Assembly: GCF_030252425.1 (NCBI RefSeq)
Contig: NZ_CP126994.1
Coordinates: 992,001 to 1,056,000 of the forward strand
Source: Acidisoma sp. PAMC 29798
Lineage (GTDB): Bacteria; Pseudomonadota; Alphaproteobacteria; Acetobacterales; Acetobacteraceae
Direction: 5' to 3'
DNA: 64,000 nucleotides
The stretch's first letter is position 1; each line of letters begins with the position of its first letter. Of the stretch, positions 16,945 to 24,550 are shown in pieces. The notes under the pieces were generated by a model. The model ran no database searches. It had not been told where the DNA came from and saw nothing but the letters and a program-made list of their open reading frames with translations. Position numbers and translations under genes: made by a program.

Positions 16945-18060
16945 CTACTTCCCCCAGATCTTGGCGTAGGCATCCCGATAGTGGTTGTCGGGATCGTAGA
17001 TATCCTTCTTGCCGCCATCCTGATCGACGTTCTGCGCGGTCACGAGATGCACCGGTGCGACATAGCCGGAGGGCGGCTGGCCCGCGAAGGCGCGGTTCAT
17101 TTCATCGACGACCTGCCAGCCTTGCAGCGTCAGCGGCTCCGGCACCGTGGCGGCCTGGAACTGGCCGGACCGGATGCGCTCATAGGCGGAGTTGCTGCCG
17201 TCGCCTGCGCTGATATTGACCGGCGGCCCAGCGGGGTCCCGGCCGGCGGAGATGAGCGACGGCCCCATGAAGTCGTAATAGAGATCGTTGATGGCGAGGG
17301 TATAGGTCCATTTGGTGCCGAACCGTTGCAGCAGCGAGGTCGTGAGCTGCGGCATGCGCGTGCTGGTATCGGCGAGCGGCGTATCCTCGAAAGACAGCAC
17401 CGTGCAGCCCGTGCAAGGCTTCATCGCGTCGCGCATCATCTTCGCCTTCGACAGCGCAATGGCATAGGCGCTGTCAGTGAAGACGATGACGCCGGCTTTG
17501 CCGTCGCTCTGGGCAATCGCATAATCGGCCGCGACCTGGGCGACCTTGCTGCTGTCGCTGCCGATATTGGCAAAGACCTGCTGGTCGGGCATCGGGCCGG
17601 GCTTCGGGCCGCCATGCCAAGCGACGATCTTGATGCCCTGGGCGACCGCCTGCTGAATGCTGGATGCATTCTGCACGACGTCATAGCCGCCGATGACGAT
17701 GCCGGCGGGCTTCAGCGCCATGGCCTGACTGAAGGCGGATTGAATGCCCGAGATGCTGCCCTGGCCATCCAGCACGCGGATCGTCCAGCCGATTTTGGCG
17801 CCGGCTTCCTTCACGCCGTCACTGACTTCCTGAATGCCGCCATTGCGAAGGTCGGCCGCGACATAGACGACCGTCTTGCCAGTCGCGGCGGTGGGGCCCG
17901 TGGTCGGGCCGGTCCAGGCTGCCGCCGGGGCCGTTGCCGCCGCGACAATGGCCTTGGCTTGCGTCAGCACATCATCGGCGCGAGCTGCGGCGGGCAGGCC
18001 GATCAGCGCCGCCATGCACAGAGTGGCGACATCACGCGCGCCCAATTTCTTTGTCATCAT
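16945..18060 (-). CDS. Periplasmic sugar-binding protein of ABC importer
   Basis: A 371-residue type-1 periplasmic binding protein. A signal peptide occupies about residues 1-28 (VATLCMAALIGLPAAARA). The core begins with KTVVYVAADLRNGGIQEVSDGVKEAG and contains PAGIVIGGYDV, where binding proteins bind the ligand between two lobes. The C-terminus ends DNHYRDAYAKIWGK. It is 85 bp downstream of the permease gene in the same operon. The LacI regulator and SMP-30 lactonase alongside suggest a sugar or sugar lactone as ligand. Confidence 0.87.
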   Translation of the reverse strand: MMTKKLGARDVATLCMAALIGLPAAARADDVLTQAKAIVAAATAPAAAWTGPTTGPTAATGKTVVYVAADLRNGGIQEVSDGVKEAGAKIGWTIRVLDGQGSISGIQSAFSQAMALKPAGIVIGGYDVVQNASSIQQAVAQGIKIVAWHGGPKPGPMPDQQVFANIGSDSSKVAQVAADYAIAQSDGKAGVIVFTDSAYAIALSKAKMMRDAMKPCTGCTVLSFEDTPLADTSTRMPQLTTSLLQRFGTKWTYTLAINDLYYDFMGPSLISAGRDPAGPPVNISAGDGSNSAYERIRSGQFQAATVPEPLTLQGWQVVDEMNRAFAGQPPSGYVAPVHLVTAQNVDQDGGKKDIYDPDNHYRDAYAKIWGK

Positions 18061-18145
18061 TTGAGGCTCTCTCCCAAGGTTTGTTTTTGATTAAATCTGG
18101 CGGATGACGCTGCGCTTTTCCGCCATCCCCGCGTGACGCCGCGCA

Positions 18146-19168
18146 TCACTGGCGGCGCGCCTGCACGCGCCGTCGCCCGGTCCAGCCGGCGAGGCCGATC
18201 GCGACGAGAAGGGTCGCGCCGTTAAAGGCCGGTTCCACCCAGAAGGCGCCCCCCAGCTGCTCGATGCCGGAGATGCCGATCGCGAGAATGACCACGCCGA
18301 CGATCGTGCCCCAGATATTGACCCGGCCTGGGGTGATGGTGGTGGAGCCGAGGAAGGCGCCCACCAGGGCGGGCAACAGGAATTCGAGACCGACACTCGC
18401 CTGACCGACGCGCAGGCGCGAGGCCAGCACGACGCCGGCAATCGCCGTGATCAGGCCCGAGGTCATGAAGGCGAGCATGACGTAGCGGCGCGTGGAGATG
18501 CCGTTCAGTTCGGCGGCACGGGGATTGGCGCCGATGGCGTATAGGTAGCGCCCGAGCGGCGTATAGGCCGAGACCAGCCACAGCAGCACGGCGAGCGCCA
18601 GGACATAGAAGGCGGGCATGGGGATGCCCGCGATGCTCGCGGTGTCGATCGCGAAGAAGGACGGCGCGAGCCTGCCAATCACCTGTCGCCCGCCCGTCCA
18701 CCACAGGGCGACGGCATAGATCACCGTGCCGGTGCCCAGCGTCGCGATGAAGCTGTCGATTTGCGCGACCTCGACCAGCAAGCCATTGAGCAAGCCGAAC
18801 AGAACACCGAGTGCCAGCACGATCAGCACCGCCAAGGGCCAGGGCACACCGGCGATCTGCAAGGAGATCGCCAGGATGTGCCACAGCACGACGCCGTACC
18901 CGACGGTGAGATCGATCTTGCCGGTCATCATCGGCACGGTGGCGGCCAGAGACAGCATCGCGACCACGGCCTTGTCGCTCAACAGCGAGCGCAGGTTCAG
19001 CCAGGTCGGGAAGGTATCGGGCAGCAGAACCGAAAACAGCAGCGCGAGCAGCACGGTCAAGACCACCAGTCCGTAGACTGGCAGCAGAGCGCCGATGCGG
19101 CGGCCCAGCGGCAGACCCGTGAGCGACCCCGGAGCGGGCTCCAGCGCTGTGGAACGAAGCAAGCTCAT
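18146..19168 (-). CDS. Sugar ABC transporter permease (RbsC-like)
   Basis: A 340-residue inner-membrane permease. It has the family motif GKIDLTVGYGVVLWHILA and the terminal GAFLGSTTITPGRVNIWGTIVGVVIL region. About ten hydrophobic segments are visible, and the N-terminal 30 residues are cytoplasmic. Its start overlaps the stop of the ATPase gene by four bases, so the two are translationally coupled. Confidence 0.9.
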   Translation of the reverse strand: MSLLRSTALEPAPGSLTGLPLGRRIGALLPVYGLVVLTVLLALLFSVLLPDTFPTWLNLRSLLSDKAVVAMLSLAATVPMMTGKIDLTVGYGVVLWHILAISLQIAGVPWPLAVLIVLALGVLFGLLNGLLVEVAQIDSFIATLGTGTVIYAVALWWTGGRQVIGRLAPSFFAIDTASIAGIPMPAFYVLALAVLLWLVSAYTPLGRYLYAIGANPRAAELNGISTRRYVMLAFMTSGLITAIAGVVLASRLRVGQASVGLEFLLPALVGAFLGSTTITPGRVNIWGTIVGVVILAIGISGIEQLGGAFWVEPAFNGATLLVAIGLAGWTGRRRVQARRQ

Positions 19169-20700
19169 GCCGGAATATCCTCCAGGATGGGAGCGGAATG
19201 GGGTGTGCCTCCGGCGGAGGCAGCGCTGAGAAGCGCATGGATGGAGAGGTCGGCGCGGCCGATCTCGGCCACCACGCGGCCCTGGCTGAAGACCACGGCG
19301 CGATGGCAGATATTGGCGACTTCCTCGAAATCGGTCGCGACGACGATGACGGAAAGTCCCGACTCCAACGCGGTTTGGAGAAGGGCGTAGATTTCGGCCT
19401 TGGCACCGACATCCACCCCGGCGGTCGGCTCCTCCAGAATGAGAAGCCGGGTCGCCAGGCCCATCCAGCGCGCCAGCACGACCTTCTGCTGATTGCCGCC
19501 GGACAAGGTTTCCACCGGCCGACGCGGCTCATTTGGCCGCAGGCCCATGCTGTCCCCGGCGGCAATCGCGTCCCGCGTTTCGCGCGCGGGCGAACAATAG
19601 CCGAGCAGCGGCGTGCCTCGTGCGCCAGGATTGAGGAATAGATTTTCCTTGATGCTCAGCGACATGCCGAGGCTTTCCCCGACCCTGTCACCGGCGACGA
19701 GGCCGACGCCCGCGCGCATGGCCGCCGCGGGGCTATCGGGGTGATAGGGTTTGCCATCGAGTTCCATGCGGCCCGCCGTGACCGGGCGGCAGCCGAACAG
19801 GGCGCGACCGATCGCATCCTGGCCGGCACCGCGCAGGCCAACTAGGGCCACCATCTCACCTCGACGCACTTCCAAATCGACCGGGCCGGCGTCGCCGGCT
19901 GTGAGGCCGTGGAGCGTGAGGCAGGGCGCCGCGCCGGGCGCGCCCGGTTTCGCGAAGACCTGTTCTGGCGCTCGCCCGACGATCATGCTGACGAGGTCCG
20001 CCGGGCTCGTTTCATCGACGCGCTTGCGACCGACCAGCCGGCCATCCCGCAGCACCGCGACTTCATCGGCGACCTGGAAGACTTCATCGAGGCGGTGGGA
20101 GACATAGATCATGCCGATGCCGGTATGGCGCAGGTCCCGCAGCACGCCGAGCAGGCGCGCGACCTCATCCGCCGGCAGGCTCGCGGTCGGCTCGTCGAGC
20201 ACCAGCACTTCGGCGCGGGCGGCGAGCGCCCGGCCGATCGCGACGAGCGACCGCTCGGTGCGGGTGAGGTGCATGATGCGGGCATTGGGATAGATATCCG
20301 CGCTCATGGTGCGCAGCGTCTCCACCGCCTGGGCGCGGGCCTTCGACCAGGAAATGAGCCAGCGGCCGCGCGGATAGCCGACGCCGAGGGCGACATTCTC
20401 CGCGACCGTCATCCAATCGATCAAGCCGAGATCTTGATGGATGAAGGCGACGCGTTGCTGGTCGCCTTTGCGTACCTGCAAGTGGTGATAGGGCGAGCCG
20501 CGAAACAGGATGCGCCCGCTGTCGGGCGTATGGATGCCTGCGAGCATCTTGATGAGGGTCGATTTGCCGGCGCCGTTTTCACCGAGCAGGGCGAGGATTT
20601 GGCCGGGCTGGAGGGTGAGTGACACGTCATCGACGGCGAGTGTGCCGCCGAACCGCTTCGTCACGCCTTCGAAGGCGAGAAGGCTCGGTGCCGCGTCCAT
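19165..20700 (-). CDS. Sugar ABC transporter ATP-binding protein (RbsA-like)
   Basis: A 511-residue double ABC ATPase. Domain 1: Walker A GENGAGKST (40-48), signature LTRTERSLVAIGRAL, Walker B VLVLDEPT. Domain 2: degenerate Walker A (GLRGAGQDA), LSGGNQQKVVLARW and LLILEEPTAGVDVGAK. The ATG at 20700 is chosen because the ABC fold starts there (LLAFEGVTKRFGG). An alternative upstream ATG at 20778 would add 26 cysteine-rich residues (three CC pairs) and has its AGGGAGG directly abutting, with no spacer, so it is unlikely to be used. A short ORF in another frame ends one base before this ATG (see the leader entry). Confidence 0.9.
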   Translation of the reverse strand: MDAAPSLLAFEGVTKRFGGTLAVDDVSLTLQPGQILALLGENGAGKSTLIKMLAGIHTPDSGRILFRGSPYHHLQVRKGDQQRVAFIHQDLGLIDWMTVAENVALGVGYPRGRWLISWSKARAQAVETLRTMSADIYPNARIMHLTRTERSLVAIGRALAARAEVLVLDEPTASLPADEVARLLGVLRDLRHTGIGMIYVSHRLDEVFQVADEVAVLRDGRLVGRKRVDETSPADLVSMIVGRAPEQVFAKPGAPGAAPCLTLHGLTAGDAGPVDLEVRRGEMVALVGLRGAGQDAIGRALFGCRPVTAGRMELDGKPYHPDSPAAAMRAGVGLVAGDRVGESLGMSLSIKENLFLNPGARGTPLLGYCSPARETRDAIAAGDSMGLRPNEPRRPVETLSGGNQQKVVLARWMGLATRLLILEEPTAGVDVGAKAEIYALLQTALESGLSVIVVATDFEEVANICHRAVVFSQGRVVAEIGRADLSIHALLSAASAGGTPHSAPILEDIPA

Positions 20701-20701
20701 C

Positions 20702-20773
20702 TCAGGCGGTGCCTGGATGCGGTTGCAGCACGGGTCGTTGATTGCAGGCGCCGTACAGCAGCGCTGACAGCAT
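20702..20773 (-). CDS. Possible 23-codon leader ORF before the sugar ATPase gene
   Basis: An ATG at 20773 is preceded by GGGAGG with a five-base spacer, the best ribosome-binding site in the region. It opens a 23-codon reading frame (begins MLSALLYGACNQ, ends HPGTA) whose TGA lies one base before the ATG of the RbsA-like gene. Such spacing (TGAGATG) is typical of translational coupling. The peptide has no recognised family, and no run of one amino acid that would suggest classical attenuation. It may simply deliver ribosomes to the ATPase gene. Supported only by start-site geometry. Confidence 0.45.
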   Translation of the reverse strand: MLSALLYGACNQRPVLQPHPGTA

Positions 20774-20778
20774 CGCAT

Positions 20779-21355
20779 CCTCCCTGGTCTCGTCCGGACT
20801 TTGCCGGTTGTTATGTCTCGGGGGTTACCCGAGGGGACCGTCCCATCTTGGCATGTGATCGGTCACATCGGCATAACAGAGGTGCAGGAGGGAGGGAAGG
20901 TTTTTGATGGGGTTGGGCGAGTGGTGGTCTCGGCGGAGAGAATGGGCGGTGGGTTTGAGATGGAGGCCCCTTGTTCGCCATCGCGGTCTGTTTTTCTCAG
21001 ACGGATCGATTGGGCTCGTGGGCGGCGTATCTGCTCTTCTGCGCGCTTATTGAAAACCAGCCGTCTTCCAGGGCAGGGTCTGGCCGAAAGAAGACGGTCA
21101 GCTTTGGAGCGGATAGGGTCAAAGAGCGGACGCTCGTTGCTCGGCTGTCTCCGTCGGCTATCGACCAATATCAGAAGTGCGGGCATCGCCGTGATCTGTC
21201 CCAAAGCGGCCATCGGCTGCATGGCCGGCCTGGCGGCGCAGCGCCACTCTCGGACATTTAGCCGCGCCGAGGGCTACTTGAACGCAGGCAGGAAAAGTCT
21301 TCACCGTCCTCTACGAGGACGTCTCTGACCTTAGTCTGTGAGTCAGCACCCGAGT
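20779..21355. other. Non-coding stretch upstream of the sugar operon
   Basis: About 580 bases with no convincing gene. Open frames here have atypical composition and no recognisable motifs. The part next to 20779 should contain the promoter for the leftward sugar operon. The section 21100-21260 contains several short blocks of the type GCGGAC/GCGGCC spaced by about 50 bases, a pattern that looks repetitive, but I cannot name an element. Confidence 0.4.
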
Positions 21356-21521
21356 GGGACCCCACCCCGTTTTTACAGTAAGCAGTTGATTTGCCGATGA
21401 TATATCGCACTTCAAGGGGGTCCCGATCGGCGCCGATCAGGACCCCACCCCGAACGAATTTACCTCAACAGTATCAACTACTTACTGACGTTTCGGTAGG
21501 GGGTCCCGCTCCGGCGCCGAT
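21356..21521. repeat. Repeat cluster resembling an IS21-family terminus
   Basis: Two sequence blocks each occur twice within 165 bp. GGACCCCACCCCG is at 21357-21369 and 21440-21452. AGGGGGTCCCG followed by CGGCGCCGAT is at 21415-21437 and 21498-21521. The blocks are partly mutually complementary (GGGGTCC/GGACCCC). IS21-family elements carry several such repeats in their non-coding ends, so this may be an orphan IS end. No istA or istB remnant is adjacent. Confidence 0.45.
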
Positions 21522-21542
21522 TCACACCTACTCATAGCCGGA

Positions 21543-22100
21543 TTAATTCACCGCTCCCACAGGAGTGCTAGTGGTCCAGCAAACGCCATGTATGACGAGG
21601 CCAGCGAGGCAGTCGGCCGAATCCACCCACGCGACAAGCCCGTCCGCGAGCGAACATGCGCGATGGTTACTACCCGCGTCAGTCAGCTGAACCAGGATAG
21701 TGTCACGTTGCCGGTTGATGGAGACGCGGACGGAAGCCTCCATACCGAACCTGTCGTCCTCTTCGGGGTCGAATTCTGGAAGGGTGAGCCAGACGGGCTC
21801 CAAGTTCTGCGTCAATGGCAACTCTTCGGATGCAGCGGCCGTGAAGTCGGCATACAGGCTGAGACTGCACAGGCGATTCCCACCGTCAAACGTAAGCTCC
21901 AGTCCGCCGATACTGACTGACCATGCCTCATCGGGCAGTCGTACCATGGCCTCGATCCGGCGCTGGATGCCTGTGCCAGATGGCGGTTGCACGGTCTCGT
22001 AAGTGACGTCGACGCTGAGGCTGACGTCCGAGCACGTAGCATACGATCGCGCCGGAATGTCCCGCGGCATCAGGGTCACGCGCACCGTCGTACCCGTCAT
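21543..22100 (-). CDS. Probable immunity protein for the adjacent toxin-like gene (uncharacterised)
   Basis: A 185-residue protein with no signal peptide or membrane helix. It contains alternating hydrophobic strands (VRVTLMPRD, SLSVDVTYETV, WSVSIGGLELTFDGG, ASVRVSINRQRDTILVQLTD), so an all-beta or alpha-beta fold is likely. I do not recognise the family. Its ATG overlaps the stop of the toxin-like gene by four bases (ATGA), the usual order of toxin first and immunity second. The immunity role is inferred from this arrangement only. Confidence 0.5.
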   Translation of the reverse strand: MTGTTVRVTLMPRDIPARSYATCSDVSLSVDVTYETVQPPSGTGIQRRIEAMVRLPDEAWSVSIGGLELTFDGGNRLCSLSLYADFTAAASEELPLTQNLEPVWLTLPEFDPEEDDRFGMEASVRVSINRQRDTILVQLTDAGSNHRACSLADGLVAWVDSADCLAGLVIHGVCWTTSTPVGAVN

Positions 22101-22777
22101 CGGTAATCGAAATGCAAAATGGTCCAGTCCTTCTCGCGCAGAATCACGGTCAGGATGTACCGCTTAGGGGGGTCACCAAGCCGCCTGCCGGCCTTCCACA
22201 GCGGTATCGTGTAGCGGAACGCTCCCGTCACCCCTCGCGGATCGGCATCCCGCACTCCGTAGCGCACCGCAAGCTTGAGGATGTTGATCGGAACGTACCT
22301 TCCCCGCTCGGCCATGTGGGCCGCCGTGGTCGCGGTGAATTGCAACTCGCGTTGGACAAGCCTGCGGAAGGCTTGACGCAGCGCGATCGTCGCCGTGGAA
22401 GCGAGGGCCTCGGTAGTGGCCTTTCCGGCCATGTCCCCCGCGACCTCGATTCCAGCCTTGACCATGCCCCGCAACGCGATGCGCCCAACCGCCCCCACGA
22501 CGAAGATCACGTCAAGCGGGTCGATGAGCGGCGTGCCCAAACCCGGTTCGGCGATAGAGACCGGGTGGCCGTCGAGGTCACACGTCCAGGTGTTGCCCTG
22601 GACAACCCGCTGGTAACCGATGACCGTGTCGTTCTCGACGATCGGCACAGCGCCCGGGGGTAGAGGTACTTTGCTCGCCTGGAAGTATCCCTCTCTGTCC
22701 GGGGGCCGGATCATCCGAGCGGACATGGCCGCCTCGGTGCCCGTGTAGTCGCCCGGCGTGGAATATGCAGTGCCCAT
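22097..22777 (-). CDS. Polymorphic-toxin-like protein
   Basis: A 226-residue protein with the layout of a secreted polymorphic toxin. The N-terminal 80 residues are Pro-rich and not recognised. Residues about 85-140 (PLIDPLDVIFVVGAVGRIALRG, then an Ala-rich helix) resemble the pretoxin segment of T6SS/CDI-type effectors. The last 75 residues begin HMAERGRYVPINILKLAVRYG, contain DPRGVTGAFRYTIP and end TILHFDYR; this His/Arg/Tyr pattern resembles RNase toxin tips of the BECR fold. No secretion system, PAAR or Rhs core is nearby, so delivery is unknown. An ATG at codon 18 is an alternative start. The assignment rests on remembered family patterns, not on a search. Confidence 0.55.
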   Translation of the reverse strand: MGTAYSTPGDYTGTEAAMSARMIRPPDREGYFQASKVPLPPGAVPIVENDTVIGYQRVVQGNTWTCDLDGHPVSIAEPGLGTPLIDPLDVIFVVGAVGRIALRGMVKAGIEVAGDMAGKATTEALASTATIALRQAFRRLVQRELQFTATTAAHMAERGRYVPINILKLAVRYGVRDADPRGVTGAFRYTIPLWKAGRRLGDPPKRYILTVILREKDWTILHFDYR

Positions 22778-22822
22778 GGAACGGTCTTCGCCTTCGCGCC
22801 TTCGTTCGAGCAGATCAGATGT

Positions 22823-22858
22823 CAGAGTGAACGCTCAGTTCAGAGTGAACGCTCAGTA
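22823..22858. repeat. Tandem operator-like repeat next to the IS boundary
   Basis: CAGAGTGAACGCTCAGT occurs twice in direct tandem (22823-22839 and 22841-22857, one base apart). Each copy contains TGAACGCTCA, an imperfect palindrome like those bound by TetR-family repressors. It ends about ten bases before the left end of the IS6 element, so the gene it once controlled may have been cut away. Confidence 0.5.
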
Positions 22859-22867
22859 TGGATAAAT

Positions 22868-23760
22868 GGGCTCTGTTGCAAACTTCGGCGCTCTGGGTCG
22901 GGATGGGCTCCGTGGGGGGAAGCGGGTCATGTCGTACTTCAAGGGGCGTCACTTCGAGGGTGAAATCGTGCTCTGGGCGGTCCGGTGGTATTGCCGCTAT
23001 GGGGTGAGCTATCGCGATCTCGAGCAGATGTTGGGCGAGCGCGGCGTCTCGGTCGACCATTCGACGATCTACCGGTGGGTTCAGCGGTATGCGCCCGAGA
23101 TTGAGAAGCGGCTGCGCTGGCAGTGGCGTGGGCCGCGTTCAGCGAGCTGGCGGGTCGACGAGACTTACGTGAAGGTCCGGGGGCAGTGGGCGTATCTCTA
23201 TCGGGCCCTCGACAAACACGGGAACACCATTGAGTTCTACCTCTCGCCGACGCGCAACACGGCGGCGGCTAGGCGCTTCCTCGGCAAGGCGTTGACTGGT
23301 CTCAAGGACTGGGAGAAGCCCTCCGTCATCAACACGGACAAGGCGCCGACCTACGCCGCCGCTCTGGCCGAGCTGAAGGCGGAGGGCAGGTGTCCGGCTG
23401 ATACGCTGCATCGGCAGGTTAAGTATTTGAACAACGTCATCGAGGCCGACCACGGCAAGCTGAAGCAGCTCATCCGGCCGGTCCGAGGCTTCAAGACGCT
23501 GAAGACGGCCTACGCGACGATCAAGGGCTTCGAGGTGATGCGCGCACTCCGCAAGGGACAGGCATCAGCCTTCAACATCACCCGCGACATTCGCGGGGAG
23601 GCCCGCATCGTCGAGCGAGCCTTCGGCCTCGGCGCGTCCGCCCTGGCCGAGGCAGCGCAGTTTTTCAACGAGCGGCTCCAGCTCGAAGCGGCTTGACCAG
23701 CCAAACCGACGATCAGTAGTCACCTTCGCGCGCCCTCGACCACGCTTTGCAACAGCGCCC
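22868..23760. mobile_element. IS6-family insertion sequence
   Basis: An 893-bp element. The left end reads GGGCTCTGTTGCAAA (22868-22882); the right end is its inverted near-copy TTTGCAACAGCGCCC (23746-23760), one mismatch. These match IS6-family termini (GGNNCTGTTGCAAA). It encodes one DDE transposase filling most of its length. The eight bases on each side (GGATAAAT left, TTGTCGGC right) differ, so there is no target-site duplication. That fits IS6-mediated deletion or cointegrate resolution at this locus. Confidence 0.9.
22929..23696 (+). CDS. IS6-family DDE transposase
   Basis: A 255-residue transposase of standard IS6 length. The start MSYFKGRHFEGEIVLWAVRWY is the family's usual opening; earlier codons run into the terminal repeat. 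A helix-turn-helix (YRDLEQMLGERGVSVDHSTIYRW) precedes the catalytic core with Asp77 (WRVDETYV), Asp137 (NTDKAPTY) and Glu172 (NVIEADHGKLK), the expected D-D-E with 34 residues between the last two. The frame is intact, so the element could still be active. Confidence 0.95.
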   Translation: MSYFKGRHFEGEIVLWAVRWYCRYGVSYRDLEQMLGERGVSVDHSTIYRWVQRYAPEIEKRLRWQWRGPRSASWRVDETYVKVRGQWAYLYRALDKHGNTIEFYLSPTRNTAAARRFLGKALTGLKDWEKPSVINTDKAPTYAAALAELKAEGRCPADTLHRQVKYLNNVIEADHGKLKQLIRPVRGFKTLKTAYATIKGFEVMRALRKGQASAFNITRDIRGEARIVERAFGLGASALAEAAQFFNERLQLEAA

Positions 23761-23777
23761 TTGTCGGCGCATCTTAT

Positions 23778-23804
23778 GGGTGGGTGCAAAAGGGGCACCC
23801 ACCC
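23778..23804. other. Perfect 10-bp hairpin just outside the IS6 right end
   Basis: GGGTGGGTGC (23778-23787) and its exact complement GCACCCACCC (23795-23804) flank a 7-base purine loop. No T-run follows on either strand, so a classical terminator is unlikely. It lies 17 bp beyond the IS end in a stretch without genes and may be a scar or part of an older mobile element. Confidence 0.5.
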
Positions 23805-24023
23805 CTCCGGTAGCGTCGGCTTTCGTGGTTGGCATTGTTAAACGGACCGGCGCCCGTCCATCCACCCAGCCGGTCGGATGCTTGGTTGTGATGTCCCTAT
23901 TCGGGCCGTTTAAAATGCCCGCTAGACGGCCGCGACTGGCGCAAAGCGGCCGGGACGTCGCTAGGTTGTCCAGCATCAGCGTCCCCCCTCACCTCGCGGA
24001 GGCGGCGGGCGCCACCTCGCCAG

Positions 24024-24409
24024 CCCGGGAGAAGGCCAACCTCCCGATAGGTCTGGATCAAGGCATCAAACACCGAAAGGCTCGAACGGCTCCGGGCCAG
24101 GAGTTGAGCGCTGGCGACCGCCGCGAAGATGGCGCGCGCCCGCGCCTCGCATTCATCGGAGCCAATGACGCAGCCGCGCAAAGGCGCTGATCGGGTCAGG
24201 CGTTTCCGCCGTCATGGCGTCCAGATCGGCGGCCGTGTCTTCCCAATAGCGCTTCGCGACGGCGGCGCCGAGATCGGCTTTGCTCGGAAAGTGGTGGTAG
24301 AGGCTCGCGGCTTTGATGCCGACCTCTTCAGCCAGATCGCGGAAATTCAAACCGCCATAGCCATGCGCCTGCGCGCTCCGCCGCGCCGCAGCCAAAATAC
24401 CCTTTTGTA
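24024..24409 (-). pseudogene. Truncated tetR copy, duplicate of the gene at 26433-26996
   Basis: The N-terminal helix-turn-helix (GYGGLNFRDLAEEVGIKAASLYHHFPSKADL) and the C-terminal end (AQLLARSRSSLSVFDALIQTYR) closely match the intact TetR at 26433-26996. The middle is missing: about 160 bp of the intact gene lying between two AAGGCGCTGA repeats (26595-26604 and 26755-26764) are absent, and one AAGGCGCTGA remains at the junction (24181-24190). Left of the junction the bases match the first repeat's flank and right of it the second's. A one-base loss nearby also breaks the frame. No functional repressor can be made. Confidence 0.9.
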
Positions 24410-24420
24410 ACTCGAACTTA

Positions 24421-24488
24421 TAGCTCCGTCAGCACAACCGGCGGCACATGCGGCGCGTTCTCGAACGTCGAGCCCGCGCGGCACAGCT
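24421..24488 (-). pseudogene. Fragment of a D-2-hydroxyacid dehydrogenase gene
   Basis: Read leftward this encodes GLDV, then after a one-base deletion FENAPHVPP, the hallmark [GLDVFENEPHVPP] of D-2-hydroxyacid dehydrogenases. A second short piece near 23955-23976, on the far side of the tetR remnant, encodes MLDNLA, which matches the family C-terminus (compare MLDNLAAFFADQP in the intact enzyme at 30467-31402). The two pieces appear to be one decayed gene split by the tetR remnant. They are short, so this is a tentative reading. Confidence 0.5.
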
Positions 24489-24550
24489 TTCCTATTCGAC
24501 AACGCCTTGGGGAGCGCTTGGCATTGCGTAAGCATCGCGATCAATTTGGT

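Noticed and set aside
20801-21328. 175-codon frame in the non-coding stretch before the sugar operon
   Set aside because: Composition is unlike the neighbours, it has no ribosome-binding site or recognisable domain, and parts look like short repeats.
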